Below, one piece after another: positions 6,396 to 6,700 of a stretch of 6,700 bases of DNA (position 1 is the stretch's first letter; the number at the start of each line of letters is the position of its first letter). Source of the DNA: Paracoccaceae bacterium. GTDB lineage: Bacteria > Pseudomonadota > Alphaproteobacteria > Rhodobacterales > Rhodobacteraceae. The stretch is taken from NCBI GenBank assembly GCA_020441345.1, contig JAGRMK010000121.1, positions 1 through 6,700 of the forward strand. The letters are read 5' to 3'. The position numbers were made by a program, and so were the translations under genes. Under the pieces are notes generated by a model. It made no database searches. It was not told the DNA's origin and worked only from the letters and a program-made list of their open reading frames with translations.

Positions 6396-6700
6396 TTATG
6401 CCTGCTGCTCTTCGAACGCAGCCACCAGCCATTCGGTCAACTTGCGCGCGCCGCGCCCCTGGGTGCGTATCGTTGGCACCAGCAGGCAGTGCCGTTCCTC
6501 GGGTGTGACCTGCCCCGTGCCCAGCCGCACCAGGCGCCCATCCGCCAGATGCGCGCCGATCAGCGATTGCCAGCCCAGCGCCACCCCCTCGCCGCCGATC
6601 GCCGCATAGATCGCGTCGGAATATTGCGTGAAGCGCAGCGCCCCCGGCCGGGTGATCGGCGCCAGCCCCGCCAGATGCGACCAGCGCCGCCAGCCCAGCC
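6396..6700 (-). CDS. LysR-family (GcvA-like) transcriptional regulator, C-terminal part
   Basis: Partial gene: the frame is open through the window edge and ends at TAA 6398-6396, giving about 100 residues of an expected 300 or so. The segment starting LGWRRWSHLAG, then LRFTQYSDAIYAAIGGEGVA and LGWQSLIGAHLADGRLVRL, is the typical end of the substrate-binding domain in GcvA-type LysR regulators, where the last motif precedes the closing strand and helix. The N-terminal winged helix-turn-helix lies outside the window. Such proteins bind upstream of target genes and respond to a small ligand. The methyltransferase gene directly downstream on the same strand is the obvious candidate target, though LysR genes are more often divergent from their targets. 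The internal GTG at 6584 is not the start, because conserved sequence continues upstream of it. Confidence 0.85.
   Translation of the reverse strand, partial: LGWRRWSHLAGLAPITRPGALRFTQYSDAIYAAIGGEGVALGWQSLIGAHLADGRLVRLGTGQVTPEERHCLLVPTIRTQGRGARKLTEWLVAAFEEQQA

Noticed and set aside
6396..6584. A short separate gene of 62 codons starting at GTG 6584
   Set aside because: LysR substrate-binding-domain sequence continues in frame upstream to the window edge, so this is the tail of a larger gene.
1..6700. Search for tRNA/rRNA, CRISPR, insertion sequences, toxin-antitoxin or phage-defence genes
   Set aside because: Nothing supporting any of these was seen. All gaps over 80 bp were read and hold only the short repeats listed.

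Overview
The window is GC-rich (about two-thirds G+C by eye) and densely coded, with long shadow frames on both strands. The gene families suggest an alphaproteobacterium, most likely a Rhodobacteraceae-type marine or soil bacterium. The pointers are a non-pyrrolysine MttB-family methyltransferase, a GcvA-type LysR regulator, an OmpA protein with BON-like repeats, and a membrane-tethered helix-hairpin-helix protein. The assignment is inferred from family distribution and style, not from a marker gene.

Layout, left to right. The 3' end of a TerB-family gene lies on the plus strand (1-233). It converges on a run of minus-strand genes across a 10-bp perfect GC hairpin (246-274). Read in their own direction, right to left, the minus-strand genes are: the 3' end of a LysR regulator (6700-6396), an MttB-family methyltransferase (6292-4751), nadD (4661-4068), a PBP4-type D-Ala-D-Ala carboxypeptidase dacB (3958-2420), an OmpA/BON-like envelope protein (2337-871), and a membrane-anchored helix-hairpin-helix protein (849-274).

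The genes fall into two themes. The LysR/MttB pair looks like a regulator beside a one-carbon or methylated-amine catabolic enzyme. The nadD-dacB-ompA-HhH stretch combines NAD synthesis with cell-envelope work: peptidoglycan trimming in the periplasm, a peptidoglycan-binding OmpA domain on a membrane anchor, and a small inner-membrane protein with a cytoplasmic DNA-binding-like domain. The last two genes are separated by only 21 bp, which holds a strong Shine-Dalgarno sequence, so they are probably co-transcribed. A weak promoter candidate precedes dacB.

Starts chosen here for nadD, dacB and the OmpA gene are internal to the longest open frames, using ribosome-binding sites, signal peptides and non-overlap. 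No RNA gene, insertion sequence, CRISPR array or attachment site was seen. I see no clearly new system. The best leads are the envelope cluster with its repeat-bearing OmpA protein and tethered HhH protein, and the unassigned substrate of the MttB homologue.
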